Origin: Alphaproteobacteria bacterium
GTDB taxonomy: Bacteria > Pseudomonadota > Alphaproteobacteria > Sphingomonadales > Sphingomonadaceae
Reading direction: 5' to 3'
NCBI GenBank assembly: GCA_030430365.1
Contig: JAUIFP010000003.1
Location: forward strand, 1 to 64,000
Length of the DNA stretch: 64,000 nt
Both the position numbers and the translations under genes were made by a program. The number at the start of each line of letters is the position of its first letter. Within the stretch, counting starts at the first letter, position 1. Under the pieces are notes generated by a model. That model searched no databases, was not told the origin of the DNA, and saw only the letters and a program-made list of their open reading frames with translations. This document shows, piece by piece, positions 1 to 9,452 of this stretch.

Positions 1-61
1 CGGCCAGGGTTGCGGTGGGAGGGCCATGCGCCGCATATGGAGCACAGGGAGCCCGATTGCC

Positions 62-1549
62 ATGATTCAACCGTTAATTCTTGTGCTTGATGAAGGCACG
101 ACTTCCACCCGTGCGATGCTGTTCGAAACGAACGGCAAGCTGGCCGGTGTGGCGCAGCGGGAAATTACGCAGCATTATCCGCGCCCCGGCTGGGTTGAGC
201 ACGATGCCGGGGAGATTTGGGAGAAGACGCTCGCCTGCGCGCAGGAAATGGTGGAGCAGGCAGGCGGGGCGGACCGGGTTTCCGCGATCGGGATCACCAA
301 TCAACGCGAAACGGTTGTCGCCTGGGACCGCGAGACAGGTGAGCCACTATCGCGTGCGCCTGTCTGGCAGGATCGGCGTACTGCAAGCAGATGCTCCGAA
401 TTGCGCGGCGAGGGGCATGAGCCCTTCGTGCAGGAGGCAACTGGGCTGCTGATCGACCCGTATTTTTCCGGCACCAAGATGCATTGGCTGGTGGAGAACG
501 AACCGGCGGTTGCCGCGGCGGCCAAGGCCGGCACATTGGCGCTCGGCACCGTGGAAAGCTGGCTGGTTTACAAGCTGACCGGCGGCGCATTTATCACCGA
601 TGCCAGCAATTCCAGCCGCTCTCTGCTCTTGCCGCTGGCCGGTGAAAGCTGGGACGAAGGACTGTGCGAACTGATTGGCGTGCCGCGCGGCGCGCTTGGC
701 GAAGTGGTCGACAATGCCGGCAGTCTGGGTGAAACGCTGTCTGAGTTTTTCGGCGGTCCGATTGCCATTACGGGCCTGGCCGGGGACCAGCAATCGGCGA
801 TGATTGGGCAGGGCTGCCTCTCACCCGGAGACAGCAAGGCGACTTATGGAACCGGCGCCTTCATTCTGGCCAATACCGGAAATGCGATTCCGCGTTCATC
901 CAACCGCCTGCTGGGTACCGTGCTGTATCAGCTGGGCGGGGAGCGCAGCTATGCCATCGAAGGTTCGGTGTTTGTGGCCGGCAGTCTTGTTCAGTGGCTG
1001 CGGGATTCGCTCGGCGTCATAGAAAATTCCGCCGATACCGAAGATCTCGCCCGGTCGATCGAAGATAGCGGCGGCGTGGCGATCGTGCCTGCGCTTTCGG
1101 GGCTGGGCGCCCCCCATTGGATGCCGTCTGCCCGCGGGCTGATTATCGGCCTCAGTTTCTCCACGGGACGCGCCCATATCGCCCGCGCTGCGCTGGAGGC
1201 GATGTCTCACCAGACCTACGATCTTGCGCGCGCCTTCGAAGCGGACGGCGCCGCTTGGTCGTCGCTCAGGATCGACGGCGGAATGAGCGCGAATGACTGG
1301 ATGGCGCAGGACATTTCCGACCTCATCGGCCTGACTGTCGAGCGGCCCGACTTCGTGGAAACCACGGCACTGGGCGCAGCGATCCTGGCCGGGCTGGGCG
1401 CAGGCTTGTTCGATACTCTACAGGAGGCGGCAGACGCCATGTGCGGCGCTACCAAGAAATTCGAACCGGAAATGCCCGCCGATGTCAGGTCTGAACGGCT
1501 CGACCGCTGGAGCAAGGCGATCGCTGCATTGAATGCAGCGTCGGATTAG
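62..1549 (+). CDS. glpK: Glycerol kinase
   Basis: Phosphorylates glycerol with ATP to glycerol-3-phosphate in the cytoplasm, the entry step of glycerol use. It is an FGGY-family kinase of 495 residues, the usual length. The N-terminal phosphate-binding motif DEGTTSTRAM starts at residue 10 (most relatives have DQGTTS, so Glu11 replaces Gln), and GDQQSA at residues 241-246 supplies the catalytic Asp. I chose the ATG at 62 because it gives the family N-terminus and has AGGGAG about 10 bases upstream; an ATG at 26 would add 12 atypical residues. No glpF or glpD is visible, so the rest of the glycerol pathway lies outside the window. The stop abuts the convergent rcdA stop. Confidence 0.97.
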   Translation: MIQPLILVLDEGTTSTRAMLFETNGKLAGVAQREITQHYPRPGWVEHDAGEIWEKTLACAQEMVEQAGGADRVSAIGITNQRETVVAWDRETGEPLSRAPVWQDRRTASRCSELRGEGHEPFVQEATGLLIDPYFSGTKMHWLVENEPAVAAAAKAGTLALGTVESWLVYKLTGGAFITDASNSSRSLLLPLAGESWDEGLCELIGVPRGALGEVVDNAGSLGETLSEFFGGPIAITGLAGDQQSAMIGQGCLSPGDSKATYGTGAFILANTGNAIPRSSNRLLGTVLYQLGGERSYAIEGSVFVAGSLVQWLRDSLGVIENSADTEDLARSIEDSGGVAIVPALSGLGAPHWMPSARGLIIGLSFSTGRAHIARAALEAMSHQTYDLARAFEADGAAWSSLRIDGGMSANDWMAQDISDLIGLTVERPDFVETTALGAAILAGLGAGLFDTLQEAADAMCGATKKFEPEMPADVRSERLDRWSKAIAALNAASD

Positions 1550-2020
1550 TCAGCCGCCGACGCCGACGCGTTGCACAAGCTGTTCCTGCATTTCCACGAA
1601 AGCGCTACGTTCCATGGCGAACTTGGCCTCCAGCGCCCGGTCCAGCCGGGCAACCCGGGCATAAAGCAGCTCCGAACATTCGATGAGCTCGCGCGTCTCC
1701 GGATCGATCAGGTCGAGCTGTTCCGGATCGGGCTTCGACTTGTTCTTCGGCAGGCGGCCATGCCGCCTGAGCTGCACTTCCGAAATCTCGCCGTTGAAAT
1801 AGGCCCGTTGATTGAGCAGCCAGGCAATCGCCTGCATCATCCGTGTCGTCGTCCGCAACGCTTCGCAGGATAGCGCGACCCGCGTGAGGTCTTCGTCCTG
1901 CTCATCGGCTGCGGGCCGGGTGGACAGGTCGAAAGCCGCACGCACTTCGTCGGCCAGTATGAGCGCGTCGTTGTAGAGCGACTCCACAATGCGCGGATTG
2001 ATGTCGGTCATTGTTGTCAT
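1550..2020 (-). CDS. rcdA: RcdA/DUF1465 family protein
   Basis: A 156-residue acidic helical protein of the DUF1465 family, which includes Caulobacter RcdA, an adaptor that helps the ClpXP protease degrade cell-cycle regulators such as CtrA. Seen here: an N-terminus INPRIVESLYNDAL, a central LNQRAYFNGEIS, a basic RLPKNKSKP linker and a C-terminal helix, without catalytic motifs or membrane segments, which fits a small helical-bundle adaptor. The start at 2020 has AGGG a few bases upstream; an ATG three codons later (2011) is equally possible. It ends exactly against the glpK stop. The adaptor role is transferred from Caulobacter and not shown by this sequence. Confidence 0.8.
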   Translation of the reverse strand: MTTMTDINPRIVESLYNDALILADEVRAAFDLSTRPAADEQDEDLTRVALSCEALRTTTRMMQAIAWLLNQRAYFNGEISEVQLRRHGRLPKNKSKPDPEQLDLIDPETRELIECSELLYARVARLDRALEAKFAMERSAFVEMQEQLVQRVGVGG

Positions 2021-2188
2021 ATCGCCCTAACCGCTAACTCCGGCCATCCGGCTTCGCCAGCGCGTTAGGGTTGTTTTCGACTGCCAAAATGGGACTGTCC
2101 CGCAGCGGAACGGTTTCATTCCAAGAGGCAAATATCTGTGGATTTCCGGGCCTGAGGTCGATCTTGCGCCAGCCAGGGCGAAATGCCG

Positions 2189-2386
2189 TCAGGCAATAAT
2201 GTCAGGCAGCAGATTGTCCTCGATCATTGCGATCTGATCCTTCAGCAGCAATTTCCGCTTCTTAAGCCGGGCCAACTGCAGCTGATCCAGAGAGCCAGAG
2301 GCAGTCAGCGCGTCGATCGCAGCGTCCAGATCTCGGTGTTCGATGCGAAGGGTGGCAAGCCTTTTGCGCATCTCGTCTTCATTCAC
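2189..2386 (-). CDS. DUF465 (YdcH-like) small protein
   Basis: A small charged helical protein. The segment EDEMRKRLATLRIEHRDL followed by QLQLARLKKRKLLLKDQI is typical of DUF465, whose function is unknown. I prefer the GTG at 2386 (65 residues) because family members start right at the NEDEM segment and GGGAGA lies upstream at a good distance. An ATG at 2419 with GAAGG upstream would give 76 residues. A second DUF465 protein is encoded just downstream on the other strand (2565-2720). Predicted to form a helical hairpin; no enzymatic residues are visible. Confidence 0.75.
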   Translation of the reverse strand: MNEDEMRKRLATLRIEHRDLDAAIDALTASGSLDQLQLARLKKRKLLLKDQIAMIEDNLLPDIIA

Positions 2387-2564
2387 CGTGAAGGATCTCC
2401 CAAACTCGATAGACCGCATTTACGCCTTCATGCGTCGCGCGGCGCAACACCAATTGCCGATCTACGGCTATTATGATTTGATGACAATTGCGCGGCTTCG
2501 CCCGCAGGCGAGTCGCCCTTTGGGCATCCCGCAGGACGCCTGCTGATAGAAGGAGTTGCAACCA

Positions 2565-2720
2565 ATGGAATCGTCTCACGTCACTGCATTGCAAACCAAG
2601 CATGATGGGCTCGAGCGCCGTATACGCGAAGAGATGGGCCGACCTTCCCCCGACGAGACGACGTTGCAATATCTCAAGAAGCAGAAGCTCAAGATCAAGG
2701 AAGAGATCAACGATCTCTAA
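2565..2720 (+). CDS. DUF465 (YdcH-like) very small protein
   Basis: A 51-residue protein starting MESSHVTALQTKHDGLERRI and ending with the hallmark LKKQKLKIKEEINDL of the DUF465 family. It has a strong ribosome binding site, AAGGAG at 2550-2555, nine bases before the ATG. It lies divergently from the other DUF465 gene at 2189-2386, so two members of this uncharacterised family sit side by side. The high lysine and glutamate content suggests a single helical hairpin. No function can be assigned. Confidence 0.78.
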   Translation: MESSHVTALQTKHDGLERRIREEMGRPSPDETTLQYLKKQKLKIKEEINDL

Positions 2721-2796
2721 CCTGCGCAGCGGGGATGATTTGCCGGACGCGTTCTGAAACATTCCCTTAGCGGTAATTGTGCGATAGTCGGGTGGT

Positions 2797-5067
2797 ATGA
2801 CTGCCGCAGCGGCCGCCCGTTCTATCCTTACGCAGCTTCACGAAGTGATGGCTTCGCGCCTGCACGCGCAGGGCAAGCTCAATCAGGTCGTGGACATTAT
2901 CGGTGAGGCCTTGGATAGCGAGGTGTGTTCGATCTACCTCCTGCGCGAGGGGATGCTCGAACTCTATGCAACCCGCGGCCTTAACCAAAGCGCTGTTCAC
3001 GTCACCCGCATGGGGGTGGGCGAAGGCCTGACCGGCACGATCGCCTCGAATGTGGAAACGCTGAACCTGGCGGAGGCGACGGCGCATCCGGAATTCCAGT
3101 ATCGCCCCGAAACGGGCGAAGAGAAGTTCCATTCATTCGCAGGCGTGCCGATCGTGCGGCGCGAACGGGCCATTGGCGTGCTTACGGTGCAGCATGTCGA
3201 TCCGCGCCGTTATGAAGAAGTGGAGATCGAGGCGCTGCAAACGGTCGCCATGGTGCTGGCCGAACTGATCGACAATGCGGGGCTGGTAGACGGAGAAGAC
3301 GCCTCCGGCCGGGACGCGTCCCTCTCCGAACCCAATATTCTCAGCGGCCTTTCCCTGGTGAAAGGGCTCGCATCGGGCGTGGCGGTGTTTCACCAGCCGC
3401 GCATCACCATCGAACATACTGTGGCGGAAGATACGGAGGCAGAGCGCCAGCGCGTCTATCTCGCCTTCGACAGAATGCGCGAACAGATCGACCAGATGGC
3501 CGCGCAAGCCGAATTCGGCGTTGGCGGAGAGCATGAGGCCGTGCTCGAGACCTACAAGATGTTCGCCTATGACGAAGGTTGGAGCCGGCGGATCAATGAA
3601 GCGATCGATTCCGGTCTGACCGCAGAAGCGGCCATCGAACGCGTCCAGCAGCGCACGCGAATGCGGATGCGCGAGATCGACGATCCGCTGCTGGCCGACC
3701 GGATGCACGATCTGGAAGACCTCGCCAACCGTCTGCTCAGAATGGTGTCGGGCCAGGTCGGAACGGCCGCCAGCATGGGGCTGCGCGAAGATGCCATCCT
3801 GATCGCACGCAATCTGGGGCCGGCGGAGCTGCTTGAATATGACCGGAGGCGCCTGAAGGGCGTCGTGCTCGAAGAAGGCTCCCTCACCGCGCATGTGGTG
3901 ATCGTGGCGCGGGCCATGGGCGTTCCAGTGGTCGGGCGTGTCGCCAATGTCCGTTCGCTCATTCGCGAAGGCGACCGGATCCTGCTCGACGGTGACGCGG
4001 CACGTGTTTCGGTCCGTCCGCCGCCGAGCGTGATCGAGGCTTTCGAAGCGCGCTTTGCCAAGAACAAGGAACGCCAGGCGGTCTACGCCAAATTGCGCGA
4101 CGTGGAACCGTTCACCAAGGATGGAACGCGCATCACGGTGATGATGAATGCGGGCCTGCGCGACGATATCCCGACGCTGAATCTCACCGGTGCGGATGGG
4201 ATCGGGCTGTTCCGCACGGAGTTTCAGTTCCTGGTCGCTGCGACCATGCCGCAGCGCGAGCGGCAGACCAGGCTCTACAGGGATATTCTGGAGGCCGCCG
4301 GTGACCGGCCGGTGATCTTCCGGACCGTCGATATCGGCGGTGACAAGACATTGTCCTATATGCGCAGCGAATATTCGGAGCTCGATGAGAATCCGGCCAT
4401 GGGCTGGCGCGCATTGCGGCTTGCGCTTGAACGCGAAGGCTTGCTGAAGGCGCAGGCGCGTTCGCTGATCGAGGCTGCGGCAGGCAAGACGCTGAACGTC
4501 ATGTTCCCGCTCGTTTCCGAGCCGTGGGAATTCGATGCCGCGCGCCAGGTGTTCGATCAGCAGCTGGCCTTCCTCAAGCAGCAGAAGAAAAAGCTGCCCG
4601 AACAGATCCGCTACGGGGCGATGCTGGAAGTGCCGGCTCTGGCCGAAGTGCTCGATCTGATCATGCCGAAGCTGTCCTTCCTGTCGATCGGTACCAACGA
4701 TCTCACGCAATTCCTGTTCGCGGCCGATCGCTCCAACCCCAAGCTCGCGGAACGATACGATTGGCTGAGCCCTTCGATCTTGCGGTTCATCAGGCGCGTC
4801 GTGAATACGACCGCAGGGAACAATGTGGACGTGACCGTCTGCGGGGAGATGGGCGGCCGGCGGCTGGAGGCACTGGCATTGCTGGGGATCGGGATCAGGC
4901 GTCTTTCGATCACGCCGGCAGCCATCGGCCCGATCAAGGAACTGGTCTGCAAAGTCGATCTTGCCGAGATTGGCGAGGCGATGACTGGCTGGCTGGCCGA
5001 ACCGCCCGCCAATATGCGGCAGACCCTTGAAGACTGGGCGGCCGATCGCGATATCGAATTCGACTGA
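2797..5067 (+). CDS. ptsP: PEP-protein phosphotransferase PtsP (EI-Ntr)
   Basis: First enzyme of the nitrogen-type phosphotransferase relay: it takes phosphate from PEP onto a histidine and passes it to NPr (ptsO). Of 756 residues, a GAF sensor domain covers about 20-155, the EI N-terminal helical domain about 180-310, the phosphohistidine domain about 330-400 with the active-site His366 in GSLTAHVVIVAR, and the PEP-binding TIM barrel about 425-715 with FRTEFQF and the C-terminal active-site Cys682 in CGEMGG. The GAF domain separates it from sugar-type EI. Neither ptsO nor ptsN is in the window. The ATG at 2797 gives the usual N-terminus just before the GAF domain. Confidence 0.95.
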   Translation: MTAAAAARSILTQLHEVMASRLHAQGKLNQVVDIIGEALDSEVCSIYLLREGMLELYATRGLNQSAVHVTRMGVGEGLTGTIASNVETLNLAEATAHPEFQYRPETGEEKFHSFAGVPIVRRERAIGVLTVQHVDPRRYEEVEIEALQTVAMVLAELIDNAGLVDGEDASGRDASLSEPNILSGLSLVKGLASGVAVFHQPRITIEHTVAEDTEAERQRVYLAFDRMREQIDQMAAQAEFGVGGEHEAVLETYKMFAYDEGWSRRINEAIDSGLTAEAAIERVQQRTRMRMREIDDPLLADRMHDLEDLANRLLRMVSGQVGTAASMGLREDAILIARNLGPAELLEYDRRRLKGVVLEEGSLTAHVVIVARAMGVPVVGRVANVRSLIREGDRILLDGDAARVSVRPPPSVIEAFEARFAKNKERQAVYAKLRDVEPFTKDGTRITVMMNAGLRDDIPTLNLTGADGIGLFRTEFQFLVAATMPQRERQTRLYRDILEAAGDRPVIFRTVDIGGDKTLSYMRSEYSELDENPAMGWRALRLALEREGLLKAQARSLIEAAAGKTLNVMFPLVSEPWEFDAARQVFDQQLAFLKQQKKKLPEQIRYGAMLEVPALAEVLDLIMPKLSFLSIGTNDLTQFLFAADRSNPKLAERYDWLSPSILRFIRRVVNTTAGNNVDVTVCGEMGGRRLEALALLGIGIRRLSITPAAIGPIKELVCKVDLAEIGEAMTGWLAEPPANMRQTLEDWAADRDIEFD

Positions 5068-5256
5068 GTGTTTGCCTGGTCCGGCTGTTTGCCGCAATTT
5101 CCGCAGGGCATCGGCTCTGGTGTGATTTCGTCGCACATATGCGTCGTTCGGTCGCGGCAGGCAGGGCCGGGCGGGTCATTGGCTTGACTTGGCAGAGTCT
5201 GATTGATTCCTTCCCTTTCGGGCAAATTCAACCATCAGTCTGTAATCGGGTCTGCA

Positions 5257-6081
5257 ATGGACGATGATGAAGTAATCGCGGAGCATGATGCGCTCCCCGT
5301 CAGTGTCGGGGACAGGCTTCGTGCTGCGCGGGAGGCAAAGGGGCTTGGGCTGGACGAGGTCGCGGCCGAGACCCGAATTGCCAAGCGGCATCTGGAGCAG
5401 ATCGAAGCCGGCGAACTGGAAGAACTTCCCGGCCGGACTTACGCGGTGGGCTTTTCGCGCAGCTATGCAAAGCTTCTAGAGCTCGACGATGACGAGATTG
5501 CCCGCGATGTGCGCGCGGAGCTCGCCAGCTATGAGCAGACCGAAAATGTCAGGCCGCGTGAGTTCGAACCGGGTGACCCGGCCCGGGTTCCCTCGGCGCG
5601 CCTCGCCTGGTTTTCGGCCTTTGCCGGACTCGCGATTTTCGCGGCCGGCTGTGTGTTCCTCTGGAGCAGTTTTATCGCTCCTGCAGGCCAGCTTCCTGCG
5701 CTTGGCAGCGAAGAGGCGCCGGCCGCGGCCTCCGATACGCCGGACAGCCAGGCACCTGCCGAATTGACGGCCAGTTCGCAGCCGGCCGATCAGGTCATCT
5801 TCACGGCGCTTGAAGAGGGTATCTGGGTCAAGTTCTACGAGCGCGGCGGCGCCCAATTGATGCAAAAGCAGATGAGCCTAGGCGAAACCTATACCGTGCC
5901 CGCCGGTGCGGACGGGCCGCTCTTGTGGACCGGCCGTCCCGACGCGCTGAAGATCACGGTTGGCGGCAATCCGGTGCCTAAGCTCTCCGAAACCGACCGA
6001 GTCATGAAAGATGTGCCGGTGACAGCCGACGCCTTGCTGGTTCGTCAGAACGTGGGTGAAGCCGCGTCGCCCACAGCTTAG
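5257..6081 (+). CDS. RodZ-like helix-turn-helix membrane protein
   Basis: A 274-residue protein with RodZ architecture: a cytoplasmic HTH_25-type domain at about 15-75 (GDRLRAAREAKGLGLDEVA, then ARTYAVGFSRSY-like sequence), one membrane helix at about 115-138, an Ala/Pro-rich linker, and a periplasmic DUF4115 domain at about 180-255. RodZ links the MreB cytoskeleton to cell-wall synthesis; whether this protein has that role is inferred from architecture. The ATG at 5257 begins the acidic MDDDEV leader; a TTG at 5203 would add 18 residues without support. It is followed by the cpoB/ybgF-like gene. Confidence 0.8.
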   Translation: MDDDEVIAEHDALPVSVGDRLRAAREAKGLGLDEVAAETRIAKRHLEQIEAGELEELPGRTYAVGFSRSYAKLLELDDDEIARDVRAELASYEQTENVRPREFEPGDPARVPSARLAWFSAFAGLAIFAAGCVFLWSSFIAPAGQLPALGSEEAPAAASDTPDSQAPAELTASSQPADQVIFTALEEGIWVKFYERGGAQLMQKQMSLGETYTVPAGADGPLLWTGRPDALKITVGGNPVPKLSETDRVMKDVPVTADALLVRQNVGEAASPTA

Positions 6082-6206
6082 CATACGCGCCAACTCGACA
6101 AGCGAATCCTGGATTGGCAATGTCGTAAATCCTATTTGTTCAGCTTCGGTTCGTCGCGGATGGGCCAATCTGACTTTGAATTCGGTGACACGGGAGAAAC
6201 AGGAAA

Positions 6207-7145
6207 ATGATGGCTCGATGGGTACAGCCGCGCATGATCGCCCTGGCAATGGCGCTGGCGAGTACTGGTTTGACAGCGCTTCCCGCAGCGGCGCAATCGA
6301 GCGATCAGGACGCGCGTTTGCGCAAGATCGAAGCGGAAGTGCGCGCGCTTCAGCGCAAGGTGTTCCCGGGCGCCGACGGTCGCTTCTTCACGCCTGAAGT
6401 GGATACGTCCGGTGAGGCCACGCCTGCTCCCAATGCCGCGCCTGCAACCACTGCGGTGACGGACATTCTGGGTCGCCTCCAGTCGCTAGAATCGCAGCTT
6501 GCCGTGCTGACTGCGCAGACGGAAGTGAACACCAATGCCATTGCCCGGCTGACCGAACGCCTGGATACGCAAGGTGCAGCGCCGGGCATGGGAGTCAGCG
6601 CCTCCTCGCCCCAGGGCACCGCATTGCCGCCTGCGCAAAGGACGGGCGAGATTCTGCCCTCGCAGCCGTCTCAGGCACAGCAGCCGGCCGAGCCTGCCGG
6701 GCCAAGCCCGGAGCGTATCGAAGCCGTTCAGGCGATTGCCAAGCCGCAGACTTCCGATGCCGGAGACGACGAGTATGTTTACGGTTTCCGCTTGTGGGAT
6801 GCAGGCTTCTTTCCCGAAGCGCAGCAACAATTGACCTTGTACCTCAACGAGTATCCGGATCACTGGCGGGCCAGCTATGGCCGCAACCTGCTTGGCCGTG
6901 CATTTCTGGACGATGGAAAGCCGCGGGAAGCCGCACCGTGGTTCCTGCAGAATTATCAGGCGGACAAGCAGGGCGTGCGTGCTGCCGACAGCCTGCTCTT
7001 CCTCGCAGAATCGATGATCGCAATAAACGATACGAACCGGGCCTGCATTGCGCTTGCCGAATTCAGCGAAACCTATCCGGCAATCGCTTCCGGGCGGCTC
7101 TCCAGCCAGTATCAGGACAATCGCGGCAAGGTGAACTGCAATTGA
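6207..7145 (+). CDS. Periplasmic TPR protein, CpoB/YbgF-like
   Basis: A 312-residue exported protein. A signal peptide covers residues 1-29 with an AAA-Q cleavage site, followed by short coiled-coil stretches (residues 30-50 and about 85-115), a Pro/Gln-rich linker, and a C-terminal TPR region (about 165-310; FRLWDAGFFPEAQQQL then tandem helices). This is the layout of CpoB (YbgF) of the Tol-Pal system, which coordinates outer-membrane constriction with septal wall synthesis. The tol-pal genes themselves are not adjacent. The start ATG has GGGAGA upstream. Its TGA overlaps the probable beginning of tilS. Confidence 0.85.
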   Translation: MMARWVQPRMIALAMALASTGLTALPAAAQSSDQDARLRKIEAEVRALQRKVFPGADGRFFTPEVDTSGEATPAPNAAPATTAVTDILGRLQSLESQLAVLTAQTEVNTNAIARLTERLDTQGAAPGMGVSASSPQGTALPPAQRTGEILPSQPSQAQQPAEPAGPSPERIEAVQAIAKPQTSDAGDDEYVYGFRLWDAGFFPEAQQQLTLYLNEYPDHWRASYGRNLLGRAFLDDGKPREAAPWFLQNYQADKQGVRAADSLLFLAESMIAINDTNRACIALAEFSETYPAIASGRLSSQYQDNRGKVNCN

Positions 7146-8100
7146 GGCGCTCTCTCACAAGCTGATTGCGCGATTTGCGACCGATCTCGCGCGGATCTGG
7201 CCGGAAGGCGAACGGCTTGGTCTTGCAGTGTCAGGCGGACCGGACAGTCTTGCTCTGCTGTTGCTGGCCAATGCCGCGGTGCCGGAACGGCTCGCCGTCG
7301 CGACAGTCGATCACGGATTGCGGCCGGAAAGCGCTTCGGAAGCCGCAATGGTGGCGGAGCTGTGCGCGGCCTATGGCATTCCGCATGAGATCCTCAATGT
7401 GAAGGTTGCTGCCGGGAACCTGCAGGACCGTGCCCGCAAAGCCCGCTATGCAGCGCTTGCAGGCTGGATGGCGCGAAGCGGTCTCACCGCTCTGGCGACG
7501 GGCCATCACGCAGACGACCAGGCGGAAACGCTGATAATGCGGCTTAACCGTGGAAGCGGCGTCGCAGGGCTCGCTGGCGTACGTGCAAGAGGGGTCGTCC
7601 CGGGTACCGATCTCGCCTTGCTGAGACCCCTTATCGGTTGGCGGCGGGAGGAGCTGGCGCGGATCGTCGAGGCATCCGGTATCGAACCGGCCCAGGATCC
7701 CAGCAATGACGATCCGCGATTTGACCGCGCCCGGATTCGTGAAGCGTTGAAGGAAGCCGACTGGCTCGATGTTCAGGGTGTTGCAGCAAGTGCAGCTTTC
7801 CTGGCCGAGGCAGAAGGCGTGATGCAGTGGGCCACACAGCGCGAATGGAATGAGGCGGTCAAAGTCGGCGAAGGGGAAATCGTCTACACGCCCGCAGCAC
7901 CGCAGCCCATCCGCATGCGCATTATCGCCCGCGCCATCGGTATTCTGGGCGGCGAGCCACGGCTCAGTGCCGTCGCGCGGCTAATGCAGCGTTTGCGCAA
8001 CGGCAAGGATGCGACGCTGGGCGGGGTTGTTGCGCGCGTCGACAAGGGTAGCTGGACGTTCCGCCGTGAACCGCCGCGCCGCATAAAAGGGCCCGACTAG
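7141..8100 (+). CDS. tilS: tRNA(Ile)-lysidine synthase
   Basis: Modifies C34 of the CAU-anticodon tRNA-Ile to lysidine so that it reads AUA. The PP-loop motif SGGPDS, which binds ATP, is preceded by the strand RLGLAV, and GHHADDQAET follows as in TilS. The start is a problem: the frame is open from 7135, but the only ATG/GTG/TTG codon before the motif is a GTG at 7228, inside it, which would remove the first beta strand. The family N-terminus (EALSHKL...) is encoded from 7144, so initiation at the ATT at 7141, overlapping the upstream stop by five bases, or a CTG at 7162 is more likely. From 7141 it has 319 residues. Confidence 0.88.
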   Translation: MEALSHKLIARFATDLARIWPEGERLGLAVSGGPDSLALLLLANAAVPERLAVATVDHGLRPESASEAAMVAELCAAYGIPHEILNVKVAAGNLQDRARKARYAALAGWMARSGLTALATGHHADDQAETLIMRLNRGSGVAGLAGVRARGVVPGTDLALLRPLIGWRREELARIVEASGIEPAQDPSNDDPRFDRARIREALKEADWLDVQGVAASAAFLAEAEGVMQWATQREWNEAVKVGEGEIVYTPAAPQPIRMRIIARAIGILGGEPRLSAVARLMQRLRNGKDATLGGVVARVDKGSWTFRREPPRRIKGPD

Positions 8101-8122
8101 GCAGCCGGTGTGGCGCTTCGTG

Positions 8123-9352
8123 TCAGCTTACGCCGGCGCCCACCAATGCGAGTTCTTCGAACAGGTCGGCATAATTGTTGACCATCACATCGATGTCAAA
8201 GCACTTCACCCGCTCGGACCCTGCGGCGGCGAGCGCCGCACGCCGCGCCGGATCGGCGATCAGTTCGCTCATCTTCGTGGCCAGCGCATCGACATCGTCG
8301 ACGGGCACCAACTCGCCGCTCACTCCCGGTTCGATGACGTCGCGCGGGCCGAATTCACAGTCGGAAAGCAGCAGCGGGGTGCCGGCCGCCATCGCTTCGG
8401 CGGCGACTGTCGGAAACCCTTCCCATCTGCTCGGCAATACGAACAGCTCGGCCCGGTGCATCCAGGCGTAGGGATTGGCAACGAAGCCAATGAAGCGAAC
8501 ATATTCGCCGACACCCAGCTTGGCTGCGAGGACGTGGAGCTCCGCCAGCCGGCTGCCTTTGCCCAGGATCACCAATGCGTGGCTGCGCCAGAGCCCACTT
8601 GCGGCAAAGGCGCGGATCAGGACCTCATGGGCCTTCTGATATTCGAGGCGGCCGGCGGTCAGAATGAAGGGCCGTTTGGGCGCCCCCGGAAGGCAATCGT
8701 CAAGCCGCGACTGGATCGTGCCGATATCGATCGGATTGTTGATCATCCGCATGCGGCTGCGCTCGAGGCCAAGATCCTTGGTCAGTCCTTCGGCCATGTC
8801 GGATGAATTGGCGAGCACGACGTCCGCCGCGCGGTAAGCCTTCTTGGTAAGGCCCAGCGAAACGGCGGCGGCAAGCTTGTTGGGGCTTTCCTCTTCGACC
8901 ACGGAGACCACGTTATTGCCTTCGCGGGCAATCCATTTGGGCCGCTTGCCTCCAAGGCCGGTCAATCCCAGCCAGGCCAGCAGGTTTGTGCCCTTGAGAA
9001 AGCTCATCATCACATCGGGCTCGGTTTCACGGATCATGCCGCGGAAAGCCAGCGGTGCGCGCATCGCACTGCCCAGCACTTTTCCCGGGGTGAACTGCGC
9101 CGAGTTCGGGCCGTCATAGTTGAAATGCTTGTCGCCATCGGGCGCCGTCAGCACACGGTCCGGGTCGACTTGGTCCATATAGGGGCCCGCAGCGCGCAGC
9201 AGACCCATCTTGACCTCGACGCGTTTGGGATCGAGCCGGTTCATCAGATGGACCGCAACGCGTTCCGCACCGCCTCCGTGTAGCGAGCTCAACAGCAGCA
9301 ACACTCGGACCGGACGACCAAGTGTTTGAACTGCCGAGGTTTTTCCGTGCAT
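8123..9352 (-). CDS. GT4-type glycosyltransferase
   Basis: A 409-residue GT-B fold glycosyltransferase of the GT4 class, which transfers a sugar from a nucleotide sugar to a glycan or lipid acceptor on the cytoplasmic side. The N-terminal strand LLLLSSLHGGGAERV holds the acceptor-side glycine loop, and the C-terminal donor-binding motif is SRWEGFPTVAAEAMAAG with the two glutamates of the EX7E motif. The acceptor is unknown. I chose the ATG at 9352, 14 residues before the first strand; an ATG at 9391 or TTG at 9400 would extend it without a better ribosome site. It is divergent from the PLD gene. Confidence 0.85.
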   Translation of the reverse strand: MHGKTSAVQTLGRPVRVLLLLSSLHGGGAERVAVHLMNRLDPKRVEVKMGLLRAAGPYMDQVDPDRVLTAPDGDKHFNYDGPNSAQFTPGKVLGSAMRAPLAFRGMIRETEPDVMMSFLKGTNLLAWLGLTGLGGKRPKWIAREGNNVVSVVEEESPNKLAAAVSLGLTKKAYRAADVVLANSSDMAEGLTKDLGLERSRMRMINNPIDIGTIQSRLDDCLPGAPKRPFILTAGRLEYQKAHEVLIRAFAASGLWRSHALVILGKGSRLAELHVLAAKLGVGEYVRFIGFVANPYAWMHRAELFVLPSRWEGFPTVAAEAMAAGTPLLLSDCEFGPRDVIEPGVSGELVPVDDVDALATKMSELIADPARRAALAAAGSERVKCFDIDVMVNNYADLFEELALVGAGVS

Positions 9353-9452
9353 ACTAAATTCTCTGGGGGAGTTTCGCGGGCTTATTGCCATTGCCTCCAA
9401 GCGCTGGCAAGGAGCGCAGCGACGAATGGAGATATCCTAAGGAGCATTGGCG

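Noticed and set aside
3133-5136. A 667-codon open frame on the minus strand
   Set aside because: It is fully antisense to ptsP, whose motifs are intact, and its translation is rich in His/Arg/Gly without family motifs: a GC-rich shadow frame.
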